Positions 1 to 11,500 of a stretch of 64,000 nucleotides of DNA are shown piece after piece. A model generated the notes under the pieces. The model was not told where the DNA came from and did no database searches. It saw only the letters and a program-made list of their open reading frames with translations. Both the position numbers and the translations under genes were made by a program. This DNA comes from Microseira sp003486305. Lineage in GTDB: Bacteria > Cyanobacteriota > Cyanobacteriia > Cyanobacteriales > Aerosakkonemataceae. Numbering within the stretch: position 1 is the first letter of the stretch; each line of letters begins with the position of its first letter. The stretch covers positions 6,587-70,586 of the forward strand of contig DALYJX010000009.1 of assembly GCA_031969655.1 (NCBI GenBank), in the 5' to 3' direction.

Positions 1-300
1 TTCCTCAACCGTATTGTTAGGTGAAAGAATTTCAACGGCTAGATCGGGGGAACCTTGAAAGAAACCGCGTGGGGGACGCTTTAAACCCTTGAGTCGTTCT
101 TTCGCCACAAAAGAAACATCAGGCGATCGCTTATTACCATTCTTTAAAGTGAATGCTGTACTGGAATCGCAGACAATTCCCAATTTATGCTCAAGAACGT
201 AGATTGCCAGAAAGCCACCTAACAATGAGCCAATTCTACCATGTTCCATTCCCGAATTGCCCAGATCCACGAGTGTATACCGCTCCTGGGAGTTTGCAAG
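1..300 (-). pseudogene. Uma2-family (DUF820) endonuclease fragment, 5' truncated, runs off the left edge
   Basis: Reading the minus strand from about 300 down to 1 gives a continuous frame resembling the Uma2/DUF820 family, which has a PD-(D/E)XK-like nuclease fold and is abundant in cyanobacteria. Recognisable pieces are EHGRIGSLL, the stretch RSPDVSFVAKERL and the core SPDLAVEILSP, which carry the usual acidic residues. The family's N-terminal part is missing. A TAA in the same frame lies just upstream, immediately beyond the NRPS stop codon, and only an internal GTG (268-270) or ATG could start it. It is probably a remnant left after a rearrangement at the end of the NRPS operon. The 3' end lies outside the window, so whether that end is intact is unknown. 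Confidence 0.6.
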
Positions 301-304
301 TTAG

Positions 305-3300
305 TTATTTTCCCAAACAGTAGTTTAATTTTTCTGCCAAAACCATTACGTTAGGAGTTGCCATCATTGAGAAATGATCGCCCGGTATTTCATGAACTTC
401 TACACCACCTATAACGTATTTGTCCCAGCCGAAGTAGGGGTTTGAATAAATACTTGAAGGTTGGTCGATTGCTTTTAGTAGCGTAATTTTTCCTGAATAG
501 GTTTGTAGTGAATAGTTAAGCATGGCTTGTACGTTAGATTGGTTGACGCTAATAACTGTGCTTGCCCGATCTGCTGCAAGCATTTCAGCCAACAATTCAG
601 TAGTTTTTATCTGGGCGCTGAGAGCTTCTAGCTGCTTTTCGCGATCGTCTGCCATGATGTCTAGCAAAGCAAGAAGTTCAACTTGCTGACCGCTACTTTT
701 CAATTGTCGAGCCATTTCATAAGCAACAATTCCTCCCATCGACCAACCGCACAGATGATAAGGGCCAGTGGGGTGGACATTACGAATGGCTTCTATGTAA
801 TGTGCTGCCATATCTTCAATTGTGGGAATTGTTTTTTGTTCGCGTTCAAATTCTCTTGATTGCAACCCATATAAAGGTTGGTCTGAGTCTATGTATCGGG
901 ACAATTGGATGAAGGAATCAGCACTTCCACTAGATGAGTGAATGCAAAACAGGGGTTTTTTGGAGCCATGAGGCTTGATTGCCACGAGCGATCCAGATGA
1001 GGTATCGCTCTTTGCTGCTTCAACGGTGCGATCGCTACTAACAAGCCCTGCTAATTCGGCGATGGTAGGATACTGAAAAATTTGTTGCGGTTTCAAGTCA
1101 ATACCTTGTTGATTGGCTTTAGCAATAACCTGAATACCTAACAAGGAATCGCCTCCTAATTCAAAGAAATTCCCGTGGATGCCTACATTGTCAAGCCTTA
1201 GAACTTCAGCCCAGATATCGGCAAGTAACTGTTCGGTTTTGGTTTGAGGTGCGACATAAGTTTCGTCGTATTTAGTATTTTCTTGCAGAGATTTTACTTG
1301 AGGAAGCGAACGGCGATCGACTTTGCCATTGGGTGTTAGCGGCAGGGCGTCTACAAGTATGTAGTTTGCGGGTATCATGTATTCAGGCAGCTTTTTCTGG
1401 AGAAAATCGCGCAACTCGCTTGGGTTAAACCGCTTGACAGATGATGGACTTCGAGCAAGCAGAACATCAAATCCGATAAAATCAGCTACAGAATCAGGCC
1501 GATTCATAAATACGCTGGTTTCAAATTCTAGATCGGACAAGACTTTCTGCCATTGTTCCTTTGACAGCACTGGATGCTCTTGCCGCAGTTGTTCATCCTC
1601 AAATCGCTCAAATCCCTTCTGAAGCCCCATGCTCAAATCAAACGAACGGTAAAATTTCGTTTTTTCAATGGCTATAAGTAAACCACCAGGAACTAACAGA
1701 GAGCGAATGTGCTTTAATGTTTCCTCTATAGAGCGAGTATTATGCAACACAGTTGCGGCGATGACGACATCAAACTTATGGGGTTCATAACCTTGCGCGT
1801 TAGGATTTTTTTCGATGTCTAAAAGGTCATAACGTACAAAAGGATAGTCAGCAAAATTTTCCTTTGCTTTCTGGAGAAAGAAGTTAGAAATGTCGGTAAA
1901 AATATAGGTTGTCCGATCGGGGGGCAACAGCGGCAGCACATGTTCTGTGGTTGTACCGTAACCTCCTCCAACCTCCAGAATTCGCAGTTGTTTTCCTGGC
2001 TCTAAGGCTTGCACTACAGTTTGGATGATTTCCCTGGCGATCGCATTACACTGAGCAAAGATTACCTCGTAAGCACCCGATGTTTCTTCCGAAGCGTAAA
2101 TTTCCGCTGAATGTATGTTTTCGGTAATAATGTCTGCCAGGTTTTCAGTCGGCTCAACAGGTAGCAAATCAATCCAACGTTTGGTCAACCCATGACTTTT
2201 AGCGACTTTCGCCTGAACTTCTGCTGAGAGTTCTTCACCAGCAACATTTGGCAAATTATCCGTGCTTTCAAATACCTTACCTTGTTGCTGTAAAAATCCC
2301 TCTTTAACCAGTTCCTTCAACGCTCGATACAACCACTTTCGGTAGCGAGGGGCAATCTTACAGTGGGTTATTAAATCATCTATGTCATGCTTCTCTCCTG
2401 CTGAATTATAAACACCCAGTTTTCTAAGTGCCCGACACACGGAGGTAACATACAGACGATCCTGATGCTTCCATAGTGTCGAGAACGTCTCAAAATCAAT
2501 ATCCCAAAAATCGTTTTGAGCTTGTTGGTGACCTGCCTGCACCAAAGATTTCCAGAGTTGTTGCGTTTTAGAATAATCTACACGTTCAGTTTCAAAGAGG
2601 CTTGAAGCTTCCTCAGATTTTGGAACAATATAAGCCACGAGTTGTTGATTTTCTCGCGACTCTCCAACCGCGATAACAACTGCCTCCTTCACACCTCGAT
2701 GCTGTTGCAATGCTGCCTCAATTTCGCCCAACTCAATCCGGTAGCCATTGACTTTCACCTGAGAATCTTCTCGTCCTTGAAACTCAATATTGCCATCGGG
2801 TAAATATCGACCCAAATCCCCAGTTTTATACAACCTTTCCCCGGTGTGAGGATGAATCATAAAGCTGGCATTGGTCTTTTGTTCATCTCGCCAGTAGCCA
2901 TTAGCCAGTCCCATCCCTCCGATGTATAACTGTCCTGGTACCCACACCGGACAGGGTTCTAAGACACCATCGAGTACGTAAAAGCGCTGGTTAGCCATCG
3001 GGCGACCGTAAGGAATGCTTTTCCAACTCGGATCAACTTGCTCAATGGGATAGAGAATTGACCAAATCGATGCCTCGGTCGCACCACCCAAACTCACCAG
3101 TTGCACGTTGTCACTCAAAGCCCGAATCTGGTCAGGTAAGGAAACAGGTAACCAATCTCCACTTAACAAGACTAAGCGTAGCGATCGCGTCCAACTTTGG
3201 CGACGACCAGCCGCATAATCTACCAACATCTGCATCAAAGCCGGTACTGAGTTCCAAATCGTTACCTGGTGTTGCACAATTAACTCTAACCAGTGAGATG

Positions 3301-5599
3301 GATCTTTGGTTGCTAAAGCATCCGGAATCACAATTGTTCCTCCCGCCGCCAAAGTGCCGAAGATGTCATACACCGACAAGTCGAAACTTAAAGATGATAG
3401 GGCAAATACTCGGTCTTGGGATTTGACATCAAAACGGTGGTTAATGTCGAGGATAGTATTAACAGCAGCGCGATGAGCGATCGCTACTCCTTTGGGTTTT
3501 CCAGTCGAGCCAGAGGTATAAATAACGTAGGCTAAATCATCCGCTTGCTGCACCCACTCTACTCGATCGCAGGTGCTAGCAGGTTCTTTTGTGTCCACAC
3601 ACAGGCGCGTGACATTATCGGGCCATTCTAGGGAAGTGTCGAGATTCGATTGGGTAAGTACGCATTGGACTTGTGTCTGTTCTAACAAGTGCCATCGCCG
3701 TTCGGTGGGTAGATCGGGGTCGATGGGGACTATGGCAGCACCAGCAGCCAGAATCCCCAAGGCGGCTACCACTTGCTCCCAACCTTTGTGCATCACAATT
3801 GCTACAAGTTGGTTGGGGACTGCGCCCAGTTGTCGCAGTTGGTATGCTAGCTGGTAAGCGCGAGTACTGAGTTCAGTATAGGTAAGGGTACGCCCTGTAG
3901 TAACAACCGCTACCTGCTGCGGTTGCAGCTCGGCTTGCTCGAAGAACAAACTGTGAAGTAAGGCGGCTTGTGGAACTGGTGTATCGGTAGTATTAATCGC
4001 TACCAGTTGTTCGAGCTGTGCTGGTGGTAGCAGTTGTCTTGTTGGTGCTTGCCACAGTTGTTCTTCAACAGCTAGACGCTCCAGAAAATTGCAGTAGCTG
4101 GAAAACATATCGTCTAACAAACCTGCTGGAAACAGTTCTTCTACGGCATCCCAGCTAAAAATTAGAGTCCCCGCTTGTTCGGAAACCTGATGGTCTAGAT
4201 AAACTTGAGGCGTTTGGGTAAGCATATACGCGACTTCTCCCAGGCTAGAGATTGATGCAAATTTTGCACTAGCTTGGTCGCGGCTTAGACTGTCATTGAT
4301 CAGGGTGCTGGTGAAGACGACTGGCACAAACATTCCTAAATGTCGCTTCTGGATGCGAGCTAATTGGCGTAAAACTTGCACGCCGCTAAAATAACGGTGG
4401 TCAAAGTCATCCCAAAATTGCTTTTGGATGCGTCGCGATCGCACTTCAAAGGAATCCTCTCCCGAATTATCTACTGTCAGTAACGTCAACGAGGTAAAGT
4501 CTCCAACAATTTGATTCACCTGTGGGTGCAACGGCAGACGATTAAACAGCGTTAGATTGATGGTAAATTTTGGAGTTTTACTCCAAAGAGTGAGAATTTC
4601 GGCAAAGGCAGCTAGCAGGAGTCCCGAAGGAGTTAAGTTAGCAAGGCTAGCCCGTTTCTTGAGGCGTTCCCAAGTATCTGAGTCTAATTTTCCACTGCGG
4701 CGCAGGAAACGGGGATGTGCGATCGCTGCCGGATTCTTCTGTAGGGGTAATTCAGGAGATGGCGGTAAAGTCGGAATTCGGTTGAGCCAATACTCTTTGG
4801 AACGCTGATAGAGTTGTGAATTACGTAAGTTAATTTCAGCTAAAACATAATCCCGAAAAGAGAGTTCTAACCCTGGTAAAGAAGCTTCCCGATTTTGGAT
4901 TAATTGAACCAGTTGTCCCAGAATCGTCTCGAAACTCCAAGCATCGCCAATTAATAAATCGAAGCTAATGTAAAGCCTGACTTTATTATCGTCTAATTGA
5001 GCCGCTCGAATCTCGAACAAAGGCCACTGGTCAGCCGGTAGCACTTGGTGGGACAATTGCTCGCGCAGTTGATTTAACTCGCAAGCAGCTAATTCCGACT
5101 CTTTCCCGCGCAAGTCTAAAACTTTAATTTTATATGCAGGCACTTGCTCCAAAATCTGCTGTTGTCCATCAGGTTGCACGATCGCCTTTAGCATATCGTG
5201 GCGGTCAATTAATTGCTGCCAAGCTTTTTCCAGCCGTTCTAGGTCTAAATCAACCGAGTCAATTTCCATATAGGCATGAGTTGATACATTACTCAACTCA
5301 AAATCACCCTTGCGACCGAGCCAGAAAGCCTGTTGAATATCTGTGAGTGGAAATGGTTTGTAGCGCTCGTCTGGTCGCGCTACTATTTCGGGAAACGGTT
5401 GGTAATTAACGCTCTTGCGATCGCTAAAGTTAGCCTGATTGAGAAATTCCAGAATTTCTGCTTTGCGCTCAGCTAACTGAGTGCGAATCTCTGGTGTCAG
5501 CGTTTGCTTGGGGGCATTGCAGCGCAAGCGATCGCCATCCACATAGAGCTTAATATCCAAGTCGCTGATGTAGGACAAAAATTCTTCAACGGATTTCAT
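305..5599 (-). CDS. NRPS termination module: docking-Cy-A(Cys)-MT-PCP-TE
   Basis: A 1764-residue last module of the assembly line. Residues 1-60 look like a TubC-type N-terminal docking domain. A heterocyclisation (Cy) domain spans about 75-510, with the DxxxxDxxS signature (DLLIGDAWS, about 216). The adenylation domain follows, with TSGSTGKPKG near 698. By-eye specificity residues give DLYNLSLIWK, the classical cysteine code. A SAM methyltransferase (LEVGGGYG, about 1210) sits inside the A domain between cores A8 and A10, as in PchF. It is followed by PCP (GGDSL, about 1483) and a type I thioesterase (GWSMGG, about 1620). Expected chemistry is formation of a second thiazoline ring, N- or C-methylation, then release. 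The start overlaps the upstream PKS stop by 4 nt (ATGA). Substrate and methylation site are inferred. Confidence 0.93.
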   Translation of the reverse strand: MKSVEEFLSYISDLDIKLYVDGDRLRCNAPKQTLTPEIRTQLAERKAEILEFLNQANFSDRKSVNYQPFPEIVARPDERYKPFPLTDIQQAFWLGRKGDFELSNVSTHAYMEIDSVDLDLERLEKAWQQLIDRHDMLKAIVQPDGQQQILEQVPAYKIKVLDLRGKESELAACELNQLREQLSHQVLPADQWPLFEIRAAQLDDNKVRLYISFDLLIGDAWSFETILGQLVQLIQNREASLPGLELSFRDYVLAEINLRNSQLYQRSKEYWLNRIPTLPPSPELPLQKNPAAIAHPRFLRRSGKLDSDTWERLKKRASLANLTPSGLLLAAFAEILTLWSKTPKFTINLTLFNRLPLHPQVNQIVGDFTSLTLLTVDNSGEDSFEVRSRRIQKQFWDDFDHRYFSGVQVLRQLARIQKRHLGMFVPVVFTSTLINDSLSRDQASAKFASISSLGEVAYMLTQTPQVYLDHQVSEQAGTLIFSWDAVEELFPAGLLDDMFSSYCNFLERLAVEEQLWQAPTRQLLPPAQLEQLVAINTTDTPVPQAALLHSLFFEQAELQPQQVAVVTTGRTLTYTELSTRAYQLAYQLRQLGAVPNQLVAIVMHKGWEQVVAALGILAAGAAIVPIDPDLPTERRWHLLEQTQVQCVLTQSNLDTSLEWPDNVTRLCVDTKEPASTCDRVEWVQQADDLAYVIYTSGSTGKPKGVAIAHRAAVNTILDINHRFDVKSQDRVFALSSLSFDLSVYDIFGTLAAGGTIVIPDALATKDPSHWLELIVQHQVTIWNSVPALMQMLVDYAAGRRQSWTRSLRLVLLSGDWLPVSLPDQIRALSDNVQLVSLGGATEASIWSILYPIEQVDPSWKSIPYGRPMANQRFYVLDGVLEPCPVWVPGQLYIGGMGLANGYWRDEQKTNASFMIHPHTGERLYKTGDLGRYLPDGNIEFQGREDSQVKVNGYRIELGEIEAALQQHRGVKEAVVIAVGESRENQQLVAYIVPKSEEASSLFETERVDYSKTQQLWKSLVQAGHQQAQNDFWDIDFETFSTLWKHQDRLYVTSVCRALRKLGVYNSAGEKHDIDDLITHCKIAPRYRKWLYRALKELVKEGFLQQQGKVFESTDNLPNVAGEELSAEVQAKVAKSHGLTKRWIDLLPVEPTENLADIITENIHSAEIYASEETSGAYEVIFAQCNAIAREIIQTVVQALEPGKQLRILEVGGGYGTTTEHVLPLLPPDRTTYIFTDISNFFLQKAKENFADYPFVRYDLLDIEKNPNAQGYEPHKFDVVIAATVLHNTRSIEETLKHIRSLLVPGGLLIAIEKTKFYRSFDLSMGLQKGFERFEDEQLRQEHPVLSKEQWQKVLSDLEFETSVFMNRPDSVADFIGFDVLLARSPSSVKRFNPSELRDFLQKKLPEYMIPANYILVDALPLTPNGKVDRRSLPQVKSLQENTKYDETYVAPQTKTEQLLADIWAEVLRLDNVGIHGNFFELGGDSLLGIQVIAKANQQGIDLKPQQIFQYPTIAELAGLVSSDRTVEAAKSDTSSGSLVAIKPHGSKKPLFCIHSSSGSADSFIQLSRYIDSDQPLYGLQSREFEREQKTIPTIEDMAAHYIEAIRNVHPTGPYHLCGWSMGGIVAYEMARQLKSSGQQVELLALLDIMADDREKQLEALSAQIKTTELLAEMLAADRASTVISVNQSNVQAMLNYSLQTYSGKITLLKAIDQPSSIYSNPYFGWDKYVIGGVEVHEIPGDHFSMMATPNVMVLAEKLNYCLGK
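2843..4414. repeat. Copy A of a 1572-bp apparently identical tract shared by two NRPS genes
   Basis: By eye this interval matches 14214-15785 without a visible difference (constant offset 11371). Divergence begins abruptly at both ends. The tract covers the end of the Cy domain and most of the A domain, including all specificity residues. Flanking homologous sequence differs at many positions, so this is a recent gene-conversion or duplication tract, not uniform conservation. Confidence 0.88.
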
Positions 5600-8500
5600 A
5601 TTGCGATCTCCTCTCTATCATTAGATTGGTCGTCAGTAGAAGCTTGCAGTTTTTCGGCTGTTCTGCGAATCCTCTCAATTTTCTCCGCCATACCAGTTAT
5701 GGTAGGGTTGTCAAACAGGCTGCTCGCAGGCAAATCGATCTGGAACATTTCGCGCACCTGAGACATAACTTGGACGGCGATCAGGGAGTCTCCTCCCAAT
5801 TCAAAGAAGTTGTCGCGAACACCTAATTGCTTGCTCCCAAGCATTTCTTGCCAGATATAAATTAGAATTTGCTCGATTTCATTTCTCGACGCTGCATGAG
5901 GATTGCTCGGTTTGATTTTTGGGATTGTCGCTCCGGTTCGATTAGTTTTTTCTAAGGGTTTAGCAACAATTTCTGATTGTAAAATTAACTCTTTTCGAGT
6001 TACTAAATCAACGGTTGATACCAAAACCTGGGGTAGCGTATTTCCCAAAATTCGGTTAAAAACTTCTATGCCTTCTGAGGGCAATAACCAATTTTGGCGA
6101 AAGTCTGTTTGGATTTTGTTTGTAGGTGTAGCAGGATTTGGCAACGAACTAAAACTACTTTCTATTGCTTTCCAACTCACTTCTTCTTCCGAAACAGCTA
6201 GTGCTTTAAAAACCTCTTTCACATCCATAGATACCACGACCTTACCAATATGCTTCGCTCCAGCCATGCACTCAAAGGCTTTAGCCACTGACTGAACTGG
6301 GAATACTTGATGAGGAAGAGGTTTAAAATTTCCCTCCTTGAAGTGTTGCACAACTTCGTGCCACAGGAAATTGAATTGACGCAGTTTTGGATCGGCTTGA
6401 ATGGCAAAGAATGATAAGTGTTTTTCAAAGGCTTTTAGACCCAATTGGCTGTTGTTGAAGATATCCCGCTGACCTAGTTCTAAAAAGCGTCCGTAAGGTG
6501 CTAAAACTGAAAGACTCTTAGGTATGAATTCTCCGCCTAATGAGTTCAACACCACATCTACACCCTTGCCGTTGGTGTGTTTCATCACTTCATCGGCAAA
6601 CGCTAAAGATCGAGAATCCATAACACATTTAATGCCCAATGAGCGTAGAAACTCGCGTTTTTCTGGGCTACCCGCCGTGACCAAAATTTCCGCTCCTACC
6701 CACTGAGCAATTTGTATGGCAGCTAGACCAACACCACCGGCGGCGGCATGAATTAGAATTTTTTCGCCTCGGCAAAGTCTGCCAAAATGTATCAGAGCCG
6801 TGTAAGCTGTCGTAAAAGCTACTGGAATTGTTACGGCCTCTTCTAAACTGAGATTAGTTGGTTTGGGTGCTACTAGCTGGGCAGATGTTGTTGTAAATCG
6901 GCTAAAACATGAAGGAGCAAAAGCTATAACTTCATCTCCGATTTCAAAATCTTCAACCCCTTCTCCCAGAGCAACTATTTTGCCAGCACACTCGAAGCCA
7001 AACTTGTATGCAGAATCAGTATAAATGGGAATCAAGCCGAGTGCTATGAGGACTTCCTTGAAATTGAGTCCAGTGGTGCTAACTTCTATTTCTACCTCAC
7101 CCGCTTCTGGCTTCTGGCGCGTAGTGGGTTGAAATGTCAGGGTATCTAAGATACCAGGAGACGAAATGCTCAAGTAGAAGTTCTGGCTGTCCGGGATAGC
7201 AGGTGTTTTCTCATGGCGCGAGCCAGACTGTTTGGCAATATTAACGTCAGCTTTTCCTCGCTCTATCTTCCTCAGCGTGTATTCTTCAATTTCAATCAGA
7301 GTGATTCCCTGCTCATCCATAACAGTGATGTTAAATTTCAGGGTTTCGTTTTGGGACTGGTTGTTCTCTATTGCTTTGATGTGGCTGTATACCTGACTCG
7401 ATAAACACCCTTTTATCCTCAGATTTTTATAGCAAAATGGCAGGTAAGTGCCTTCATATTGAACGGTTAAGAAACCAGTAGCAACGTCTAATAGCGCAGG
7501 ATGCAACTTGTAGAAATTGAGGTCAGTTGCAAAAACTTCTGGCATCTCTAGGAGAATTAATCCTTGCTCGTTGCTGAGTTTGACCTGCTTGCTAATCGCG
7601 TTCCATCTAGAACCGTACTCTACGAAGCTTGTTTGAAGTTTGAGGTCTTGCTCCGTAATAATGAGTTCCTGCCAATTGCAGCTGGACTTAATTGCTTGGA
7701 GTTCGTGTTTTTCCTGTGGTTGTGCTTCTATAAAAGCTACTTCACCTATAGCGTGTTCCTGCCAGGAATCAGACTCGAAGTTTAATTGGCTGACAATTGC
7801 AAATTCAAAGCGATCTCCTCGCTTTTTCAGGATGGTACGAACTTCTTTTTCTTCACCGTCTTCTACGACCAAAGGAGTGAGAAAATAAGCTTGGCGAATT
7901 TCAATCGTTTTGTTCTGAGCGTGGTTTTCACAAGCGGCTCTGATTAGTTCTAGATAAGCTGTTCCCGGAAGTGTTGCCTTGCCCGCAAGCCTGTGTTCGT
8001 CTAGAACCCAATGTTTGCGATCGCTCAAGTTGGAAATATAAATTTCCTGTTCGTTCCCGTCAACCAAATATCGGTCGAATAACGGGTGCAAAACAGGTTT
8101 TGACTCAGGTTGGGACATCGTTCGACCCAGAGCCAGAGCTAATCGTTTTGTCCCCTCTATTCCCATTCCACTTTCTTGCCAGCCTTCCCAGTTAATCGAT
8201 ACTGCGAACGTGCCATCCGTAGAGGTTTTGTAGTGAGCAAAAACATCGAGAAAGTTATTGGCTCCAGCATAGGCAACCTGCCCGAATAGCGGTTGAATCG
8301 CAGCACCAGACGAACACAGCACCAAAAAATCTAACTCAACGTCATTGAGCAAAGCATCAAGAACCAGCGCACCTTTGACTTTAGGAGCTAGAACGCTTTC
8401 GACCTGCAAAGCCGTTTTTCGCGCGATCGCACTGTCTCCGAGAATTCCTGCGGCATGGATAACACCATTAAGTTGACCAAATCGTTCGCGAACTTGAGCG

Positions 8501-11500
8501 ATCGCACGTCGCATTTGTTCCAGATTGCTAACATCGGCGCTGACGATCAAAACTTCTGCTCCCAGTGCTTCAATTTGTTGCACTTTGCGGATTTTGCGAC
8601 TGATGTCATCGTCTTCACCGCGAAGTCTCAGCCATTTCGACCAATCTTCACGGGTGGGAAAAGGCGATCGCCCGGTTAAAACCAGTTTGGCTCGTACAGT
8701 TTTAGCCAGATGTGAAGCCAGAGTCAGTCCGATCGCTCCGAGTCCCCCTGTAATCAGATAAACTCCTTCTTCCCTCAATCGTGGTGTCTCTTCGACGGCT
8801 TGATCCAAGCGCACAGGTTCAAAGGTTTGCACCCAACGATGAGCGCCACGATAGGCAATAACTGAATCAGAAAATGGGGTTTTCAGTTCCGCTAACAATT
8901 GGTTGACAAGTTTCTCCTCCTGCCAACTCGCTGTGGGGGGCAGAACAACATCAATATTGCAACAGCGAATATTTGGGTATTCTAGCGGGATGACCCTGAC
9001 TGCTCCGAGCAAAGTTGCTTTCGCAGGACACAGCAGTTCGTCTCCGGTCACTGCCTGCATATTGTTGGAAATGACCGCAATTTGCAACTCTTCGGTAAAG
9101 TTTTGTTTCCCTAGTGCCTGGGCTAGAAACAGCAGACTGTAAAGTCCTTTTTCTTGAACTAGATCTACGCCTTCAAGTCCCGATGTCGCGCCATCGTTTG
9201 GCGTGACACTCCACAAATGAGCGATCGCTTTTGGGGTCAAGTTGCGATCGCAAAGTTCTTTCAGCAGGGCGTCGTATTGATCAAGTTGCTGAGGGTTAAT
9301 AGTATACAGGCGTTGATCCGTACCAAATTGGCTCTCGCTGCTGAACTGCTCCCCAGCCCTAACGATTACGACATCGTGACCTTCTAGTTCAAGTTGCTTC
9401 ACGAGTTTGGTTCCCAAACCACACTCATCGACAAACACCAGCCAGCATCCAGGCTCAGTAGCTGCCAGCGGTTTTGGTGGGAGCGATCGCTTCCACGATG
9501 GGATGTAGAACCACTCAGCTATATCTGTCTTTCTATCGGATGAAACTGGAAGTATCTGGTCAGCATTCTTTGAAGTGCAAGTAGCACTAAATGCTGTTGG
9601 TCTCAGTAATTCTGCTGATAAAGATGCCTGAGCCACGATAATCTGGTGTCCCAACGCTTCAGTTTCAGGGAAAACTGCCACCTCGACAAAGCCGCGATCG
9701 CGAAGTGCCTCCTGCCACTGCGCCGCTGACAAAAACGGATTACCTTGACTGCGTTCTCCATCGTCTATCGAGTTCATCAACAGACCCCAGGAAATATCGA
9801 AATCTAATTGTGGTTGAGTTGTTTCCCAAAGCAGGAGGAAGCCTTCAGGAGCCAATAGAGAGCGCACATATTTTAGTGTTTCTCCTATGTTCCGGGTTAC
9901 ATGCAGCACGTTAGAGGCGACTATGATGTCAAAGCTGTGGCTCTCAAAGCCTTGCTCTTGAGGCGGATTATCTATGTTTAGCAAGCGGTATTCGATAAAT
10001 GGATAGTCGCCAAACTTATGTTTAGCTTGCTTAAGAAACCAACCCCCGATATCGGTAAATGTATAGTTGGTTTGCTCAGGCGGCAATAAGGGTAGTAAAT
10101 TGGCTGTGGTAATCCCCATTCCCGCCCCGATTTCCAAAATTCTCAAGTTCACCGTTGATGGTAATGACTTGACCACCTGTTCCAGACTTTTTTGCAGGAT
10201 TGACGTGCAGTAGCCAAACAACGGAAGGTCCCGATTAGAAGAGTTTTCTTTTTGATATATCAGAGTATTGAAAAACTCCAAGGGTTCTTTTTCACCAACA
10301 AGTATGGCGACCAGATTTTCGCCGCAGCGTTGCACTAAATCTACCAATCCAGGTGTGTCGCCCCATCTGTGTCTGACTTCTTTGGCAAGAGCATTAATTG
10401 AGTCTGCTGACAACGGCTTGATGTTAGTAAAAAACTCGCCATCTTGTTGCAGGTTACCTTGCTCAACCAAGACTTGCAGCCATCGACTCAACAGTTGCCG
10501 ATAGCGAGGAATAATCCGGCATTGCTCTAACAATTGGTCGAAAGAGTACTTTCGATCGAGATTGCTAAAAGCACCTAAATTTCTTAGAGTCTGGTTTAGG
10601 TAAGCAATGCATAAAAGATCTAACCACTGTTTGTTTTCTAAATAAGTTTGCTCGTCAAATTCTGGGATTCCCTGAATAGCTTGGCTCTGACCTGCCTCAA
10701 CCAAAGATTGCCAAAGATCTGGTTGTGTCGGTGCGGTAAGGAACTGTCCTTGCTGCTTTTGGGGTTCAATCCAGTAACGCTGGCGATCGAAGGGATAGCT
10801 TGGCAAGGGGATGCGCTGAGGGCAATGGCATTGAGAAAATTGCTTCCAATTTACCTCGACCCCCGACAACCAAAGCCTACCCAAAGCATTCAATAAAAAC
10901 GCCACATCCGATTGACTTTCTTGCGGATGGCGCACCGACGTTAACACCACTTGCTCTGGATGTTTATCTGGGTGCTGTTTGGCTAATTGACTCAACGTTC
11001 GACCCGGCCCCACCTCTAGTAGAATTTGAGCGGGTTCTTTGAACAATTCTTGCAAACCAGAAGCAAAACGCACCGTTTGTCGCAGATGAGATGCCCAATA
11101 ATCGGGATCTGTCGCCTCTTCTGGAGTAATCCAGGTGCCGCTGACGTTAGAAATATAGGGAAATTGTGGAGGTTTGAGGCTGATTTGCTTAACTGCGAGA
11201 GTGAAAGGCTCTAAAATTGGCTCCATCATCTGAGAATGGAACGCATGAGAAGTATGCAGGCGGCGGCAGTTGACGCCTTGGGACGCTAACTGGCTCTGAA
11301 GTAACTCGAGAGCATCCGTCGCACCTGAAACAACGCATGATGATGGTGTATTAATGGCTGCCAGAGAAAGGGTTTTACCCAAAAGGGGTTGCACCTCTTC
11401 TGCGGGCAGGGGAACCGCAAGCATCGTACCGGGAGGCATTTGCTGCATCAACTGTCCCCGTGTGGCTACTAAAGCCAAGGCATCTTCGAGGGAGAACACA

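Noticed and set aside
3058..3426. 122-residue plus-strand ORF duplicated at 14429-14797
   Set aside because: It is an antisense shadow of the duplicated A domain; its perfect duplication only reflects the shared tract.
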